A stretch of DNA of 64,000 nt. Origin: CBDCTM01 sp965222005. Its GTDB lineage: Bacteria > Bacteroidota > Bacteroidia > Chitinophagales > Saprospiraceae. The position numbers and the translations under genes were made by a program. Below the pieces are notes generated by a model, which saw only the letters and a list, made by a program, of their open reading frames with translations, was not told where the DNA came from and did not search any database. Where the stretch lies: assembly GCA_965222005.1 (NCBI GenBank), contig OZ244935.1, forward strand, positions 5,146,001 through 5,210,000, read 5' to 3'. Shown piece after piece: positions 16,769 through 25,945 of the stretch (its first letter is position 1; every line of letters begins with the position of its first letter).

Positions 16769-18333
16769 ACTACCTCCTTTTTACTTACTTCATCCATCAG
16801 CTCTTCCATCAAGCCCATTATCTGCTTTTCCTTTTCCATCACGGACTGCATCAGCTCGGCCGGATTGCGGTATTCGTATTCGCTCTTTTTATTGGGATTT
16901 TTCAAGTCAAGGTTTATAACAGGTCTGCCTTGGTGGTCTTTTTTGTCTACTTCACTAATGGGCACCAACCAGGCATTTTCAGTTTCCTTTCGCTTAGTCC
17001 ACCATTTTTTTAGCTCATCAAATTCGTGGTTTTGTATGGGCTTGGTTTTGGAATATTTTTTACGACCCTCCGGCATTTGCAATTCATAATACCAAATCTC
17101 TTTAGTCGGTTCGCCTTGTTCAAAAAAGAGCAAATTGGCAGGGATGTCAGTATAGGGCGCAAAAACCCCATCGGGCAATCTGACTATGGTATGCAGATTA
17201 AAACCGTCTATGAGTTGCTTTTTTATCCTTGCGGCCACCCCATCGGCAAATAAGGTTCCGTTAGGCACGACTACGGCTGCTCGGCCTCCGGGCTCCAAAG
17301 GAGTTTTCTTTTTGAGCTTTCGCATTATGAGCTGCAAGAATAGCAATGCGGTTTCCGCTGTTTGCTTATCACTCGGAAAATTGTTGAGTATGCCTCGTTC
17401 TTCTTCACCACCAAACGGCGGATTGGTTAGGATTACATCTACACGTTCTGCATCACCAATATCTTTTAGGGGAAATCGTAAGGAATTTAAAGGGTCAATA
17501 TCAGGATAATCCAATCCGTGTAGCAACAAATTCATCTGACAAAGCAGATAAGGTAAGGGTTTAGCTTCCCCTCCCTGGATGGTTGCTTGTTGCAGGGTTT
17601 GCCATTGCTCCGTACTCTTAGCCTGTTTTTTCATTTGCTCAAAAGCAGACACAAGAAAACCTCCCGTACCGGCAGCAGGGTCAAGAACGGTTTCTCCCAA
17701 TTGGGGAGCCGTCATCTCCACCATAAATTTTACCACAGGCCGTGGCGTATAAAATTCTCCGGCATCTCCGGCAGCATCCCGCATCTCTTTGAGTAGGCTT
17801 TCATACAGCAGCGAAAGGGTATTGACTTCTTCATTGGATGTAAAATGTATTTCGTCTATTTTATTGACGACATCCCGGAGCAGGTAGCCATTGATCATCC
17901 GGTTATTCAATCCCTTGAAAACGGTAGAGAGTACATCTTTACGAGATTTGCCACTTTCACTCTGTAAAGCCCTCAGATAGTAAAGCAATCCTGTCCCTTC
18001 ACTGCCATTGGGTAGTGTGGTGTTCTCGTTATTGATAAAGTTGAGAAGATCATCGCCCGTCCATCCGGTATTTTTTGCCCAGTCCCGCCATCGATATGGA
18101 TTATCAATTACTGGTACAAATGATTTATTATTGAGGAGTGCCTTGGTTTCCTGCTCTTGTTCCATATCGTCCATAAATTTCAGGAACATCAACCACGTGA
18201 GCATAGGTAGTCTGTCAGCGTCTCCATTCAGACCTTTGTCTTTACGCATTATCTGCCGGCATCTTTTGATGATGCCTGATAACCGTTGGGCTGGGGCTAC
18301 TTTTTTTATTGCTTTTTTCGTTTGTTTTGCCAC
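16765..18333 (-). CDS. hsdM: Type I restriction-modification methyltransferase HsdM
   Basis: The 522-residue protein has the HsdM N-terminal helical domain, followed by the N6-adenine methyltransferase fold. The AdoMet motif I region is VLDPAAGTGGFLVSAF, preceded by GEFYTPRPVVKFMVEM, and the catalytic motif IV is ILTNPPFGG. It methylates adenine at the site chosen by HsdS. Length is typical. It starts 3 bases after the ORF6N gene stop and overlaps hsdS by 4 bases. The C-terminal part (LDLKNPNKKSEYEYRNP onward) matches the tail that contacts HsdS in this subfamily. Confidence 0.95.
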   Translation of the reverse strand: MAKQTKKAIKKVAPAQRLSGIIKRCRQIMRKDKGLNGDADRLPMLTWLMFLKFMDDMEQEQETKALLNNKSFVPVIDNPYRWRDWAKNTGWTGDDLLNFINNENTTLPNGSEGTGLLYYLRALQSESGKSRKDVLSTVFKGLNNRMINGYLLRDVVNKIDEIHFTSNEEVNTLSLLYESLLKEMRDAAGDAGEFYTPRPVVKFMVEMTAPQLGETVLDPAAGTGGFLVSAFEQMKKQAKSTEQWQTLQQATIQGGEAKPLPYLLCQMNLLLHGLDYPDIDPLNSLRFPLKDIGDAERVDVILTNPPFGGEEERGILNNFPSDKQTAETALLFLQLIMRKLKKKTPLEPGGRAAVVVPNGTLFADGVAARIKKQLIDGFNLHTIVRLPDGVFAPYTDIPANLLFFEQGEPTKEIWYYELQMPEGRKKYSKTKPIQNHEFDELKKWWTKRKETENAWLVPISEVDKKDHQGRPVINLDLKNPNKKSEYEYRNPAELMQSVMEKEKQIMGLMEELMDEVSKKEVV

Positions 18334-18336
18334 AGT

Positions 18337-18858
18337 TTACTTTTTCTTTTTTCCCGGTTTAAAGCCGATGCGTTCCCGGTTTTCGTGTTTTACTTTTGCC
18401 TTGTCTTTTTGCAATAGATGGTTTAAGGCCTGATGAATATCCTTAAATTTGATGTTCATTTCTTTTTCCAGCTTTACGATGGCAGATTTAAGGTCTTTAT
18501 AATCACTTAAATGTTGCCGAAGCAGGACAAAAGCACGCATTATAGCTATGTTCACATCTATGGCTTTCTTGCTATTCAATACACTGGAAAGCATTGCTAC
18601 GCCTTGCTCTGTAAAAGCAAAGGGCATATACCTTGTTCCGCCACGTTGGTTTGAGGTCACAAATTGTGACCTCAAAGCCTCCCATTCACTTTTAGACAAT
18701 TCAAACATAAAATCCCCTGGAAAGCGATCGATATTTCTTCTAACAGCTTGTTTCAGAACTTTGGTTTCTACGCCATAGAGAGTAGCAAGATCCCGATCAA
18801 GAATAACCTTGTTACCACGTATTTCAATAATTTTTGATTTTATAATTTGTAATTCCAT
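18337..18858 (-). CDS. ORF6N-domain protein inside the restriction operon
   Basis: The 173-residue protein begins with an ORF6N domain (about 1-95): SKIIEIRGNKVILDRDLATL, AVRRNIDRFPGDFMF and RYMPFAFTEQGVAML are family hallmarks. A helical segment and a very basic tail (KPGKKKK) follow. ORF6N domains came from phage antirepressor-like proteins and bind DNA. In Bacteroidota they are often encoded within type I restriction loci, where a regulatory or anti-restriction-control role is suspected but unproven. It sits between hsdR (17-base gap) and hsdM (3-base gap). Confidence 0.88.
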   Translation of the reverse strand: MELQIIKSKIIEIRGNKVILDRDLATLYGVETKVLKQAVRRNIDRFPGDFMFELSKSEWEALRSQFVTSNQRGGTRYMPFAFTEQGVAMLSSVLNSKKAIDVNIAIMRAFVLLRQHLSDYKDLKSAIVKLEKEMNIKFKDIHQALNHLLQKDKAKVKHENRERIGFKPGKKKK

Positions 18859-18875
18859 TCTGGTCTCTTTCTCAA

Positions 18876-21266
18876 TTATGCCGCATATAAAAGCTGCTGA
18901 ATTTTAATCAATACATTTTTAAATTCATCAATTCCACCAAATTCCTTAACTATTTCCATTACGTTCCCTTTTTCGGATATCGGATGAACCTGTATAATGT
19001 TTGGGTTAAGTTCATTCACACCATATTGAATATATTTTTCAATAATTAAGCTGATTACTTCTTGTGCTTTCTCTGAATAGGACTGAAGAAGCTCAGCTTT
19101 TTTCACTTGATTGGCACGTTGTTTTCGGGTAAGTGGTTTTAGTCCGTATGCTACGTGGCACAACAGGTCGAAATAGTCAACATCTTTTATCTGGGTAATA
19201 TCTTCCAGTTGGTCAAAAGATATTCCTCTACTTTCCAATTGTTCAATTATTTTATTTCTGCTGTTTGTATCAACCCAAGCTATTTTAAATTCCTCGGCAT
19301 TTGGAAATAAATTCGTGATCTGTTCTTTAGTGTATTGGGTGAATTGAACCGTTCTTAGTTTTCCATATTGATCAAGTATATGTACACTTTCTGCGGCAAT
19401 AGTAACTTCTCCTTCCTCTACATAATACTTTTGTTTTCCACCTGAGATATCATCAGGATCAAAATCAGAAAAATCTGAATCTACTATTTCAGGTGGTACA
19501 TCCATATTGTCTTCTTCAGTTCTAAAGGTTCCTTCAACAGTCTGTCCATCCATATCAATTTCTTCGGAAGTGATCAATGGCGGTTCACCGTCAAATTCCG
19601 GATCTGCAAATTGTCTATTGGCACTTCCAGCATAGTCGATAAGACGGAAAAACAGTTTTTCCTTATCCTCCCGCACTCTTGTTCCTCTACCTACGATCTG
19701 TTTGAATTCGGTCATTGAGTTGACTTGTCTGAACAGTACTACATTCTTACAAGTTGGAATATCCACACCTGTACTTAACAGTTTTGACGTGGTAACGATA
19801 ACCGGAAACATCTCATCAATGTCCATAAACTTGCCCAAATGACCCTTGCCAATATCACCTTCCTCCGAAACGATACGAACAACATAGTTTGGATTTTGCT
19901 TTGTCAGATCAGCGTTCAGATTGTTCAATTCACGTCTCATCTGGTCAGCGTGTTCCTGATTTACGCAAAAGACAATAGTCTTATCCAATCTTCCATTCTT
20001 GTGCATTAAATCGCAAAGGTGTCTGGCTACGGCCTTTGTTCTGGGTAGCAGAGACAAGGTATTTTCAAAATCAGGCGTGGAATAGACGCCATCGGGAATT
20101 TCATTGTCATATTTATCCGTTTGTCCTGCCTGCGGTCGCCATCCGTGTTGGGTGTCAGTACTTGGGGTTACATAATGCACCATATAAGGTGCAAGGAAAC
20201 CATCTTCAATACCTTGTTTCAGGCTATAGGTATAAAGTGGATTTCCGAAGTATTGATAGGTGTCTCTATTGTCGTTTCGGAGTGGTGTCGCTGTCAGACC
20301 CAACTGCACGGAAGTATTGAAATAATCCAGTATTCTTCTCCAGTTACTTTCATCAGATGCACTTCCCCGGTGGCACTCGTCAATTACGATAAGGTCGAAA
20401 AAATCACGTGGGAATTCCCTGAACTTTCCAAGTCGGTGTTCGTCCTCTGCTAAAGATTGATAAGTCGAAAAATAAATTTCACGACTGGTTACAGGTCCGT
20501 CTTCCGGTATTAAACATCTTGCATCACCAAATACAGCAAAGTCTTTTGAGTGGGGGTCTTCAATCAATACAGATCGGTCCGCCAGGAACAGAATCTTTGG
20601 TCTGCGAAATTCACCTTTGGTATTCCATCTGTTAGACCATAATTTATAGATGATCTGAAATGCCGTTGATGTTTTCCCTGTTCCTGTTGCCATACAAAGC
20701 AAAGCTCTTTGTTTGCCTTCCAATATGGCTTGTACAGCCTTATTTATGGCAATAGTCTGGTAATATCTTGGTGGTTTATCGGGATTTGGATAAAACGATT
20801 TTAGAAAGGTGGGCAGAATGTCTTCTTTTACCGGATGGATTTCATTGAGTCTATTCCATAATTCTTGTGGACTTGGAAATTCTTTAATTTCTTTTTCTAA
20901 TCCTGTTGAGAAATCGAATTCTAAGATTTCTGTACCATTGGTGGCGTAGGCAAAATTGAGCTGTAAAATTTCCGCATAGTCTTTTGCTTGCTGTAATCCG
21001 GCTGCTGCACTTTTATATTTTTTCTTTGCTTCTACAACAGCAATTGGAAAATTTTGTGAATAACGAAGTAAATAGTCCGCCTTTTTAGGTTTTGCCCTTC
21101 TTGCGACTTTCCCAATTACGATGATCTGTCCATCTGTGAATGTTCTCTGCTCAAGTATTTGGTCATCACTCCACCCGGCATCATAGAGTTTAGGAGTTAC
21201 TTCCTTCCGGCAAGTATCCGCTTCACTGTCATTTTCGAGAATTACTATTTTCTTTTTTTCATCCAT
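18876..21266 (-). CDS. hsdR: Type I restriction enzyme HsdR subunit
   Basis: The 796-residue protein has an N-terminal PD-(D/E)xK endonuclease domain (ADYLLRY ... IAVVEAKKK). An SF2 helicase/translocase core follows: Walker A MATGTGKTSTA, DECHRG box, GLTATPLR, and motif VI VGRGTRVRED. A C-terminal EcoEI-type helical domain that docks on HsdM completes it. It translocates and cuts unmodified DNA. It is the first gene of the six-gene operon; a TAACTTTG -7-like motif lies 24 bases before its ATG. The helicase motifs appear intact, so the system is predicted to be functional. Confidence 0.95.
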   Translation of the reverse strand: MDEKKKIVILENDSEADTCRKEVTPKLYDAGWSDDQILEQRTFTDGQIIVIGKVARRAKPKKADYLLRYSQNFPIAVVEAKKKYKSAAAGLQQAKDYAEILQLNFAYATNGTEILEFDFSTGLEKEIKEFPSPQELWNRLNEIHPVKEDILPTFLKSFYPNPDKPPRYYQTIAINKAVQAILEGKQRALLCMATGTGKTSTAFQIIYKLWSNRWNTKGEFRRPKILFLADRSVLIEDPHSKDFAVFGDARCLIPEDGPVTSREIYFSTYQSLAEDEHRLGKFREFPRDFFDLIVIDECHRGSASDESNWRRILDYFNTSVQLGLTATPLRNDNRDTYQYFGNPLYTYSLKQGIEDGFLAPYMVHYVTPSTDTQHGWRPQAGQTDKYDNEIPDGVYSTPDFENTLSLLPRTKAVARHLCDLMHKNGRLDKTIVFCVNQEHADQMRRELNNLNADLTKQNPNYVVRIVSEEGDIGKGHLGKFMDIDEMFPVIVTTSKLLSTGVDIPTCKNVVLFRQVNSMTEFKQIVGRGTRVREDKEKLFFRLIDYAGSANRQFADPEFDGEPPLITSEEIDMDGQTVEGTFRTEEDNMDVPPEIVDSDFSDFDPDDISGGKQKYYVEEGEVTIAAESVHILDQYGKLRTVQFTQYTKEQITNLFPNAEEFKIAWVDTNSRNKIIEQLESRGISFDQLEDITQIKDVDYFDLLCHVAYGLKPLTRKQRANQVKKAELLQSYSEKAQEVISLIIEKYIQYGVNELNPNIIQVHPISEKGNVMEIVKEFGGIDEFKNVLIKIQQLLYAA

Positions 21267-21289
21267 TCATATTCCAAAATCACTCAATG

Positions 21290-21297
21290 CAAAGTTA
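21290..21297 (-). promoter_or_regulatory. Bacteroidota -7 motif for the hsdR-SIR2 operon
   Basis: TAACTTTG on the minus strand matches the TAnnTTTG consensus exactly, with a predicted leader of roughly 15-20 bases before the hsdR ATG at 21266. The -33 element is not obvious. All later genes of the operon overlap or nearly touch, so this is the best candidate promoter for the whole set. Confidence 0.45.
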
Positions 21298-21341
21298 CTT
21301 TCTTTTTTAGCGTTTGCAGAATAAGGCTCTTTTGGGTTTCC

Positions 21342-21378
21342 AGCGTTGGCTTTGTGCGATGGCAAAACCCAAATGTGT
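21342..21378. repeat. Right flank repeat of the defense island
   Basis: AGCGTTGGC (21342-21350), TTGTGCGATGGC (21352-21363) and AATGTGT (21372-21378) match the three blocks at 12637-12687, in permuted order. The sequence lies in the gene-free 21267-21501 interval. The blocks are short, so shared ancestry is likely but not certain. Confidence 0.4.
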
Positions 21379-21501
21379 CTTATGCGGGGCGGCATCATGT
21401 GCCATGCTCTAATCGCCTTTGGCATACTACGAAACTGAATTTCTTATTTTTCTTTCACTTTTTTGTTTGTATTTTCAAGTACACCTTAAATGTACGGCGC
21501 T

Positions 21502-22446
21502 CTAAATAATCCCTTTTTCGGTAAGGTATCGTTCGGCATCCAGGGCAGCCATACAGCCTGTGCCTGCTGCCGTCACAGCTTGGCGGTACACATTGTCCTG
21601 CGCATCGCCGCTGGCAAATACGCCATCGATGTTGGTCAGGGAGCGGTCGGCTTTGGTGATGAGGTAGCCACTGGCATCCATGTCAAGCCAGTCTTTGAAA
21701 ATATCCGTATTCGGTTTGTGGCCAATAGCTACGAAGAACCCATTGACCGGGATGGTCGATTCCTCCCTGGTTTTATTGTTAATGATGCGGATCGCTGTAA
21801 CCTCTTCTTCGCCCAAAACTTCCTGGGTTTCGGTATTCCAGTGCATCACAATATTCTCAGTATTTAACACTCTTTGCTGCATAATTTTAGAGGCGCGCAT
21901 TTCATCCCGGCGCACGATCATGTGTACTTTGGGGCAAAGCTTGCTGAGGTACAGCGCCTCTTCAGCAGCTGTATCGCCACCACCCACTACCGCTACTTCC
22001 AGCCCTTTGAAAAAGAAACCATCGCAAACTGCGCAGGCAGAGACACCTTTATTGGTCAGCCGCTTTTCCGATTCAAGGCCCAGCCATTTGGCACTGGCGC
22101 CTGTTGAAATGATTACTGTATCCGCTTTTATTTCGCTGCCACTTTCCGTCCAAACCTTATGTACCGGGCCTGTAAAATCCACTTTCACGATCATCTCCAT
22201 TCGGACATCGGTGCCAAAGCGTTCAGCCTGTTTGCGAAAATCGTCCATCATCTGCGGCCCCATGATGCCATCGGGATACCCCGGATAGTTTTCCACATCA
22301 GTGGTGATCATGAGCTGCCCGCCAGGCTCGCTTCCGGTGAATAAAACAGGACTCAGATTGGCCCGTGCAGCATAGATGGCGGCCGTATAACCGGCTGGGC
22401 CCGATCCGATAATAAGACATTTTACATGTTCAGTACTTGATGACAT
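21502..22446 (-). CDS. trxB: Thioredoxin-disulfide reductase
   Basis: The 314-residue protein is a low-molecular-weight thioredoxin reductase that passes electrons from NADPH through FAD to thioredoxin. It has the FAD-binding GSGPAGYTAAIYAAR near the N-terminus, the redox-active CAVCDG motif, the NADPH-binding GGGDTAAEE, and the C-terminal FAD contact GVFASGDAQD. Length is typical. It is cytosolic and monocistronic. A TAATTTTG -7-like motif lies 45 bases before the start. It directly borders the defense island. Confidence 0.96.
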   Translation of the reverse strand: MSSSTEHVKCLIIGSGPAGYTAAIYAARANLSPVLFTGSEPGGQLMITTDVENYPGYPDGIMGPQMMDDFRKQAERFGTDVRMEMIVKVDFTGPVHKVWTESGSEIKADTVIISTGASAKWLGLESEKRLTNKGVSACAVCDGFFFKGLEVAVVGGGDTAAEEALYLSKLCPKVHMIVRRDEMRASKIMQQRVLNTENIVMHWNTETQEVLGEEEVTAIRIINNKTREESTIPVNGFFVAIGHKPNTDIFKDWLDMDASGYLITKADRSLTNIDGVFASGDAQDNVYRQAVTAAGTGCMAALDAERYLTEKGII

Positions 22447-22490
22447 TGGCTGAAAAATTAGTGATTTGTTGGTTTCAATAGATTGTACCG

Positions 22491-22498
22491 CAAAATTA
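22491..22498 (-). promoter_or_regulatory. Bacteroidota -7 motif for trxB
   Basis: TAATTTTG on the minus strand matches TAnnTTTG and would give a leader of roughly 40 bases. A matching -33 element was not found at the standard spacing. Confidence 0.35.
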
Positions 22499-22682
22499 AA
22501 AATCTTTGGTATTTCTGCTCCATACAGCTTCTTTCTCTTTTCCTTTCGTCTAAAAAGAGCTGGGTTTGGGCTAAATTAACCCGTTCCGCTGCACGGCAGA
22601 TTTGATATTGGTCGTTCAATCCTGTAAATTGACTCGTTCAGCGATTTGCCTTTTGCGCATTCCTAACAAATCACACTTCCAA

Positions 22683-24233
22683 ATGTTGTCCATACTTTAT
22701 CCACTCAGCTTTTTCGTCAGCCTCTTGGGGCTTATCCTCTGGTTTTATTATCAAGGCAATCCCCGAATGAGCCGCAGCATGAGCAGTACCTTTCTGCTGG
22801 GGTTTTTTGTTTATCTATTCTCCCTTGCTTTTAGCGATGGCGAACTGTCCGACAAATTTTTGATCCTTTGCCGCGATATGGTGGTACTGGCATTGGTATC
22901 TCAGTTTTTCAATTTTTTTCGGAAAAACAAAATCGTATTCTTTACGATGCTGGCAGTGCTGTATGGCCTCGTACATTTCAAACTTTTCAAATTCTGGCAA
23001 CAGAGCCTTCCGCAGGCTGCCGTCGAGCAGACCGACTTTGACCTCAGCCAGGCTGACCCTGAGGGCGAGCTATTGATCGAGCTGAAAGAAGGCCATCAGT
23101 TGGATGAGTTGGAAGCAATTTCATCGACATACGGATTGAGTTGGCAAGCAGCCTTCTCACCTGCCCGGCCAGGCACCACTGAGTTGGATGATTATTATCT
23201 GGTCAATATTCCCAAAGCAGCACTGGCAGAGGCAAACCAAATCAAAGCGGCTCTTTCCTCCTCAGAATTGGTGGATTGGATGGAAATAAACGAGCAAATC
23301 CAGCTCGATCCCTCCGAAGCGGCAATCAGTCGGAAAGCCCCTGGGCGCCGGGCATACGGCATCAACGATCCAGGCATTTCCCAGCTTTGGGGTTTTGACG
23401 AAATGCAGATCGATCAGCTGTACGAATTGCTGAAAAATTCCAAATCCAAAGCAGCCAAAAAGGCCCGTATTTTCATTCTCGATACAGGAGTTGACGGAAA
23501 GCATGAAGACCTCCGCGCCAATTACCGATCTTTAAAAAACAAATACGACAACGATCCCATTGGCCACGGTACGCATTGCGCAGGTATTGCAGCAGCTGTC
23601 TCCAACAATGGGTTAGGTATCGCCTCCTTTTCCGTTGATAATCAATACGTTGAAGTAAGTTCAGTAAAGGTTTTAAACAGTTTTGGCGGCGGTACGCAAA
23701 CCACCATTATCAAAGGCATTATCGAAGCTGCTGATAATGGGGCTGATGTGATTTCGATGTCGTTGGGAGGCTTTTCCAGCGACAAACGACAGCGAGCTTA
23801 TAAAAAAGCCGTTGAATATGCCAAACAGCAGGGCGCTATTGTATTGGCTGCGGCTGGCAATAGCAACCAAAATGCGATAGGTTATTCGCCTGCCAACACG
23901 CCCGGCATCATTACCGTAGCAGCGGTGGATACCCAGCTAAACCGGGCCTCCTTTTCCAATTTTGTCAATGATCTTGAGATGGGTATTTCGGCTCCCGGCG
24001 TACACATTTATTCTACCATCCCAAATAATAAGTACACCTCCTTCAATGGCACTTCGATGGCTACTCCCTATGTCGCCGGCCTGGTGGGGTTGATGAAAAG
24101 CCTGCGCCCCCAACTCACTGCAGAAGAAGTGTATAAGATATTGGAGAAGAGCGGAAAGGCCACCGGCAATACCGCAGAAACAGGGAAATTTATTCAACCG
24201 GCAGCTGCGATTCGATTCTTGTTGAAGCAATGA
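22683..24233 (+). CDS. Membrane-anchored subtilisin-like (S8) protease
   Basis: The product is 516 residues from the ATG at 22683; the open frame upstream to 22602 lacks family features. Three predicted membrane segments occupy about residues 1-100. A propeptide/inhibitor-like region follows (ELLIELKEGHQLDELEAIS), then the S8 catalytic domain with an intact triad: Asp in FILDTGVDGKH, His in GHGTHCAGIAA, Ser in NGTSMATPYVAGL, plus the oxyanion Asn in AAAGNSNQ. This is an unusual layout, since most subtilases have only a cleavable signal. The protease domain is probably held on the periplasmic face of the inner membrane. It is convergent with a second S8 gene. Confidence 0.88.
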   Translation: MLSILYPLSFFVSLLGLILWFYYQGNPRMSRSMSSTFLLGFFVYLFSLAFSDGELSDKFLILCRDMVVLALVSQFFNFFRKNKIVFFTMLAVLYGLVHFKLFKFWQQSLPQAAVEQTDFDLSQADPEGELLIELKEGHQLDELEAISSTYGLSWQAAFSPARPGTTELDDYYLVNIPKAALAEANQIKAALSSSELVDWMEINEQIQLDPSEAAISRKAPGRRAYGINDPGISQLWGFDEMQIDQLYELLKNSKSKAAKKARIFILDTGVDGKHEDLRANYRSLKNKYDNDPIGHGTHCAGIAAAVSNNGLGIASFSVDNQYVEVSSVKVLNSFGGGTQTTIIKGIIEAADNGADVISMSLGGFSSDKRQRAYKKAVEYAKQQGAIVLAAAGNSNQNAIGYSPANTPGIITVAAVDTQLNRASFSNFVNDLEMGISAPGVHIYSTIPNNKYTSFNGTSMATPYVAGLVGLMKSLRPQLTAEEVYKILEKSGKATGNTAETGKFIQPAAAIRFLLKQ

Positions 24234-24272
24234 TGTTTTGGGATAATTCGTATGCTAGCCAGACCAATCCCC

Positions 24273-25913
24273 TCATCTTGCAATAAGAAAATACTGGTCG
24301 ATACTATTGGAAAACAAACGCACTACATATAGTCCGGTCGCCAGTTGGTCAAAGTCGGGAACAGGAATTCTGCTAAGTGTTTCTGCTTGTAAGCTGGCAG
24401 TAAACTCTTGTAAGACTACCTCTTGGGAAATATCTCTGAGCTGTACTACCATCGTTTGATCCGTAGCAGAATAATGCACTATCTCTGCAGTATTCAGCTC
24501 TTCGTCGCGTAGTAGCCAGCTATTGCCCTGCCTGTCGGGATAGCCATCATCCTTTTTGAGGATGAGATAGGCTTTCAAAAAATCAGGGATGCCGTATCCC
24601 ATCTTAAAGTTGAGCCTTTTGAATAAATGCCCACTTTCCTCTATCGCATCAAAAATTTCGGTATTACTTTTTTCTGGAAAGGCACTCCACAGAGCTGCCG
24701 CCATGCCAGCTGCCAGTGGTGAAGCCAGCGAAGTACCGTTGGCCAGTTGCATTTCGTATCCTTCCGAAGAGCCGACTACCACACTCTGGCCAAGTGTACT
24801 GATGTTGGGTTTGAGACGGCCATCCGACGTCGGGCCCACCGAACTAAAGCCGGCCAACTCCCCCTGCCTGGTGGTAGCCCCTACTGACAGGACGCTCCGT
24901 GAGTCGGCTGGAGCCCCAATGTACCGCCAGTCATCATTGCCATTATTGCCCGCGCTATTGACCAACAACATCCCCTTTGAGAATGCCACATCCGCTGCTC
25001 TCGAAGCCAGTGAATGATGGCCATCCATCTCCTGGTAGCGATAATCCATGCTTTTATCATTAAAGGTGGTGTAGCCCAGGGAGGAATTAATGATGTCTGC
25101 CCCCAGGCTATCGGCATACTCAGCGCCTGCCACCCAGTTGCATTCCTCCACCAAATATTCGCCCCGTGTATCCTCTGTTTTTATCAAAAGATAGCTGGCC
25201 CCGGGAGCGGTGCCCACCAACAGGCCAGGCAGATGGGCTGCCATAGCAGACAATACCTGCGTGCCGTGGCTGCTCGATTCGAACACGCTGATATCATTAT
25301 CGGCAAAGTCGTAGCCAGCTACTAACTGGCCCTTCTGGCGAAGGCTGTCAAAAAAAGGCATAGCAGGCACATTGGCAAAACCACCATCCAACACGGCAAT
25401 CATTTTTCCTTGTCCCTGAAAGCCAATTTGGTGCAAAAACTGACCGTTCATCAGGCTAATCTGTGCCGTTCCGTAGCCGTAATATTCCGGCAAAGCTTCA
25501 TAAGGAGGCAGGGAATCGGGACGAACGATTTCTTTGATATTGCGCTTTTTAGTAAGGTGCTTGCCTACATATTTTACCAATTCTACAAAGGGAAGCCCGC
25601 TGATATCGGCAACCGTGGCGCTATCGGCTACGATGGTAGCGGCATTCATCCAGCGCGAACGATTGTGTATGCTTGCGCCGAATTGCTTGAGCGCGTTCAG
25701 GTAGGCCGGATTGACGGGGAGGTCCGCTTCATCGAGCGGGATGCCCTGGTGGGCACGGCGTTCTAATGACTTGGCGGAAAGAAATTCGTACGGCCGAAAA
25801 AGTGAATAAGGAGAGTTGGCCTTGTCTGTAAATTCCACCCAATATTTAGCAGGCTGGGGCCGGCCAATTGACAGGCAAAGTATAAAAATGCAAAACGTAC
25901 ACAGGCCTTTCAT
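24273..25913 (-). CDS. Secreted S8 serine protease with T9SS-type C-terminus
   Basis: The product is 546 residues from the ATG at 25913, which begins a good signal peptide (MKGLCTFCIFILCLSIG); another ATG at 25934 adds 7 residues. The N-terminal part (KYWVEFTDKANSPYS, SLERRAHQGIPLDEADLPVN) is typical of Bacteroidota secreted subtilases. Triad: Asp in MIAVLDGGF, His in SSHGTQVLSAMA, Ser in NGTSLASPLAAGM, with oxyanion Asn in NSAGNNGND. The end (RIPVPDFDQLATGLYVVRLF ... QYFLIAR) looks like a T9SS type A sorting domain. It is probably secreted or surface-bound and active. Confidence 0.88.
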   Translation of the reverse strand: MKGLCTFCIFILCLSIGRPQPAKYWVEFTDKANSPYSLFRPYEFLSAKSLERRAHQGIPLDEADLPVNPAYLNALKQFGASIHNRSRWMNAATIVADSATVADISGLPFVELVKYVGKHLTKKRNIKEIVRPDSLPPYEALPEYYGYGTAQISLMNGQFLHQIGFQGQGKMIAVLDGGFANVPAMPFFDSLRQKGQLVAGYDFADNDISVFESSSHGTQVLSAMAAHLPGLLVGTAPGASYLLIKTEDTRGEYLVEECNWVAGAEYADSLGADIINSSLGYTTFNDKSMDYRYQEMDGHHSLASRAADVAFSKGMLLVNSAGNNGNDDWRYIGAPADSRSVLSVGATTRQGELAGFSSVGPTSDGRLKPNISTLGQSVVVGSSEGYEMQLANGTSLASPLAAGMAAALWSAFPEKSNTEIFDAIEESGHLFKRLNFKMGYGIPDFLKAYLILKKDDGYPDRQGNSWLLRDEELNTAEIVHYSATDQTMVVQLRDISQEVVLQEFTASLQAETLSRIPVPDFDQLATGLYVVRLFSNSIDQYFLIAR

Positions 25914-25945
25914 GCAAATATGATTTTGAAACAAAAAAAATAGCC

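Noticed and set aside
12679..21350. Short AGCGTTGGC direct repeat as a proven attachment site
   Set aside because: Nine bases alone can recur by chance; no integrase is encoded, so it is listed only as a possible boundary.
21680..22288. Open frame antisense to trxB (202 codons)
   Set aside because: Shadow of a highly conserved gene.
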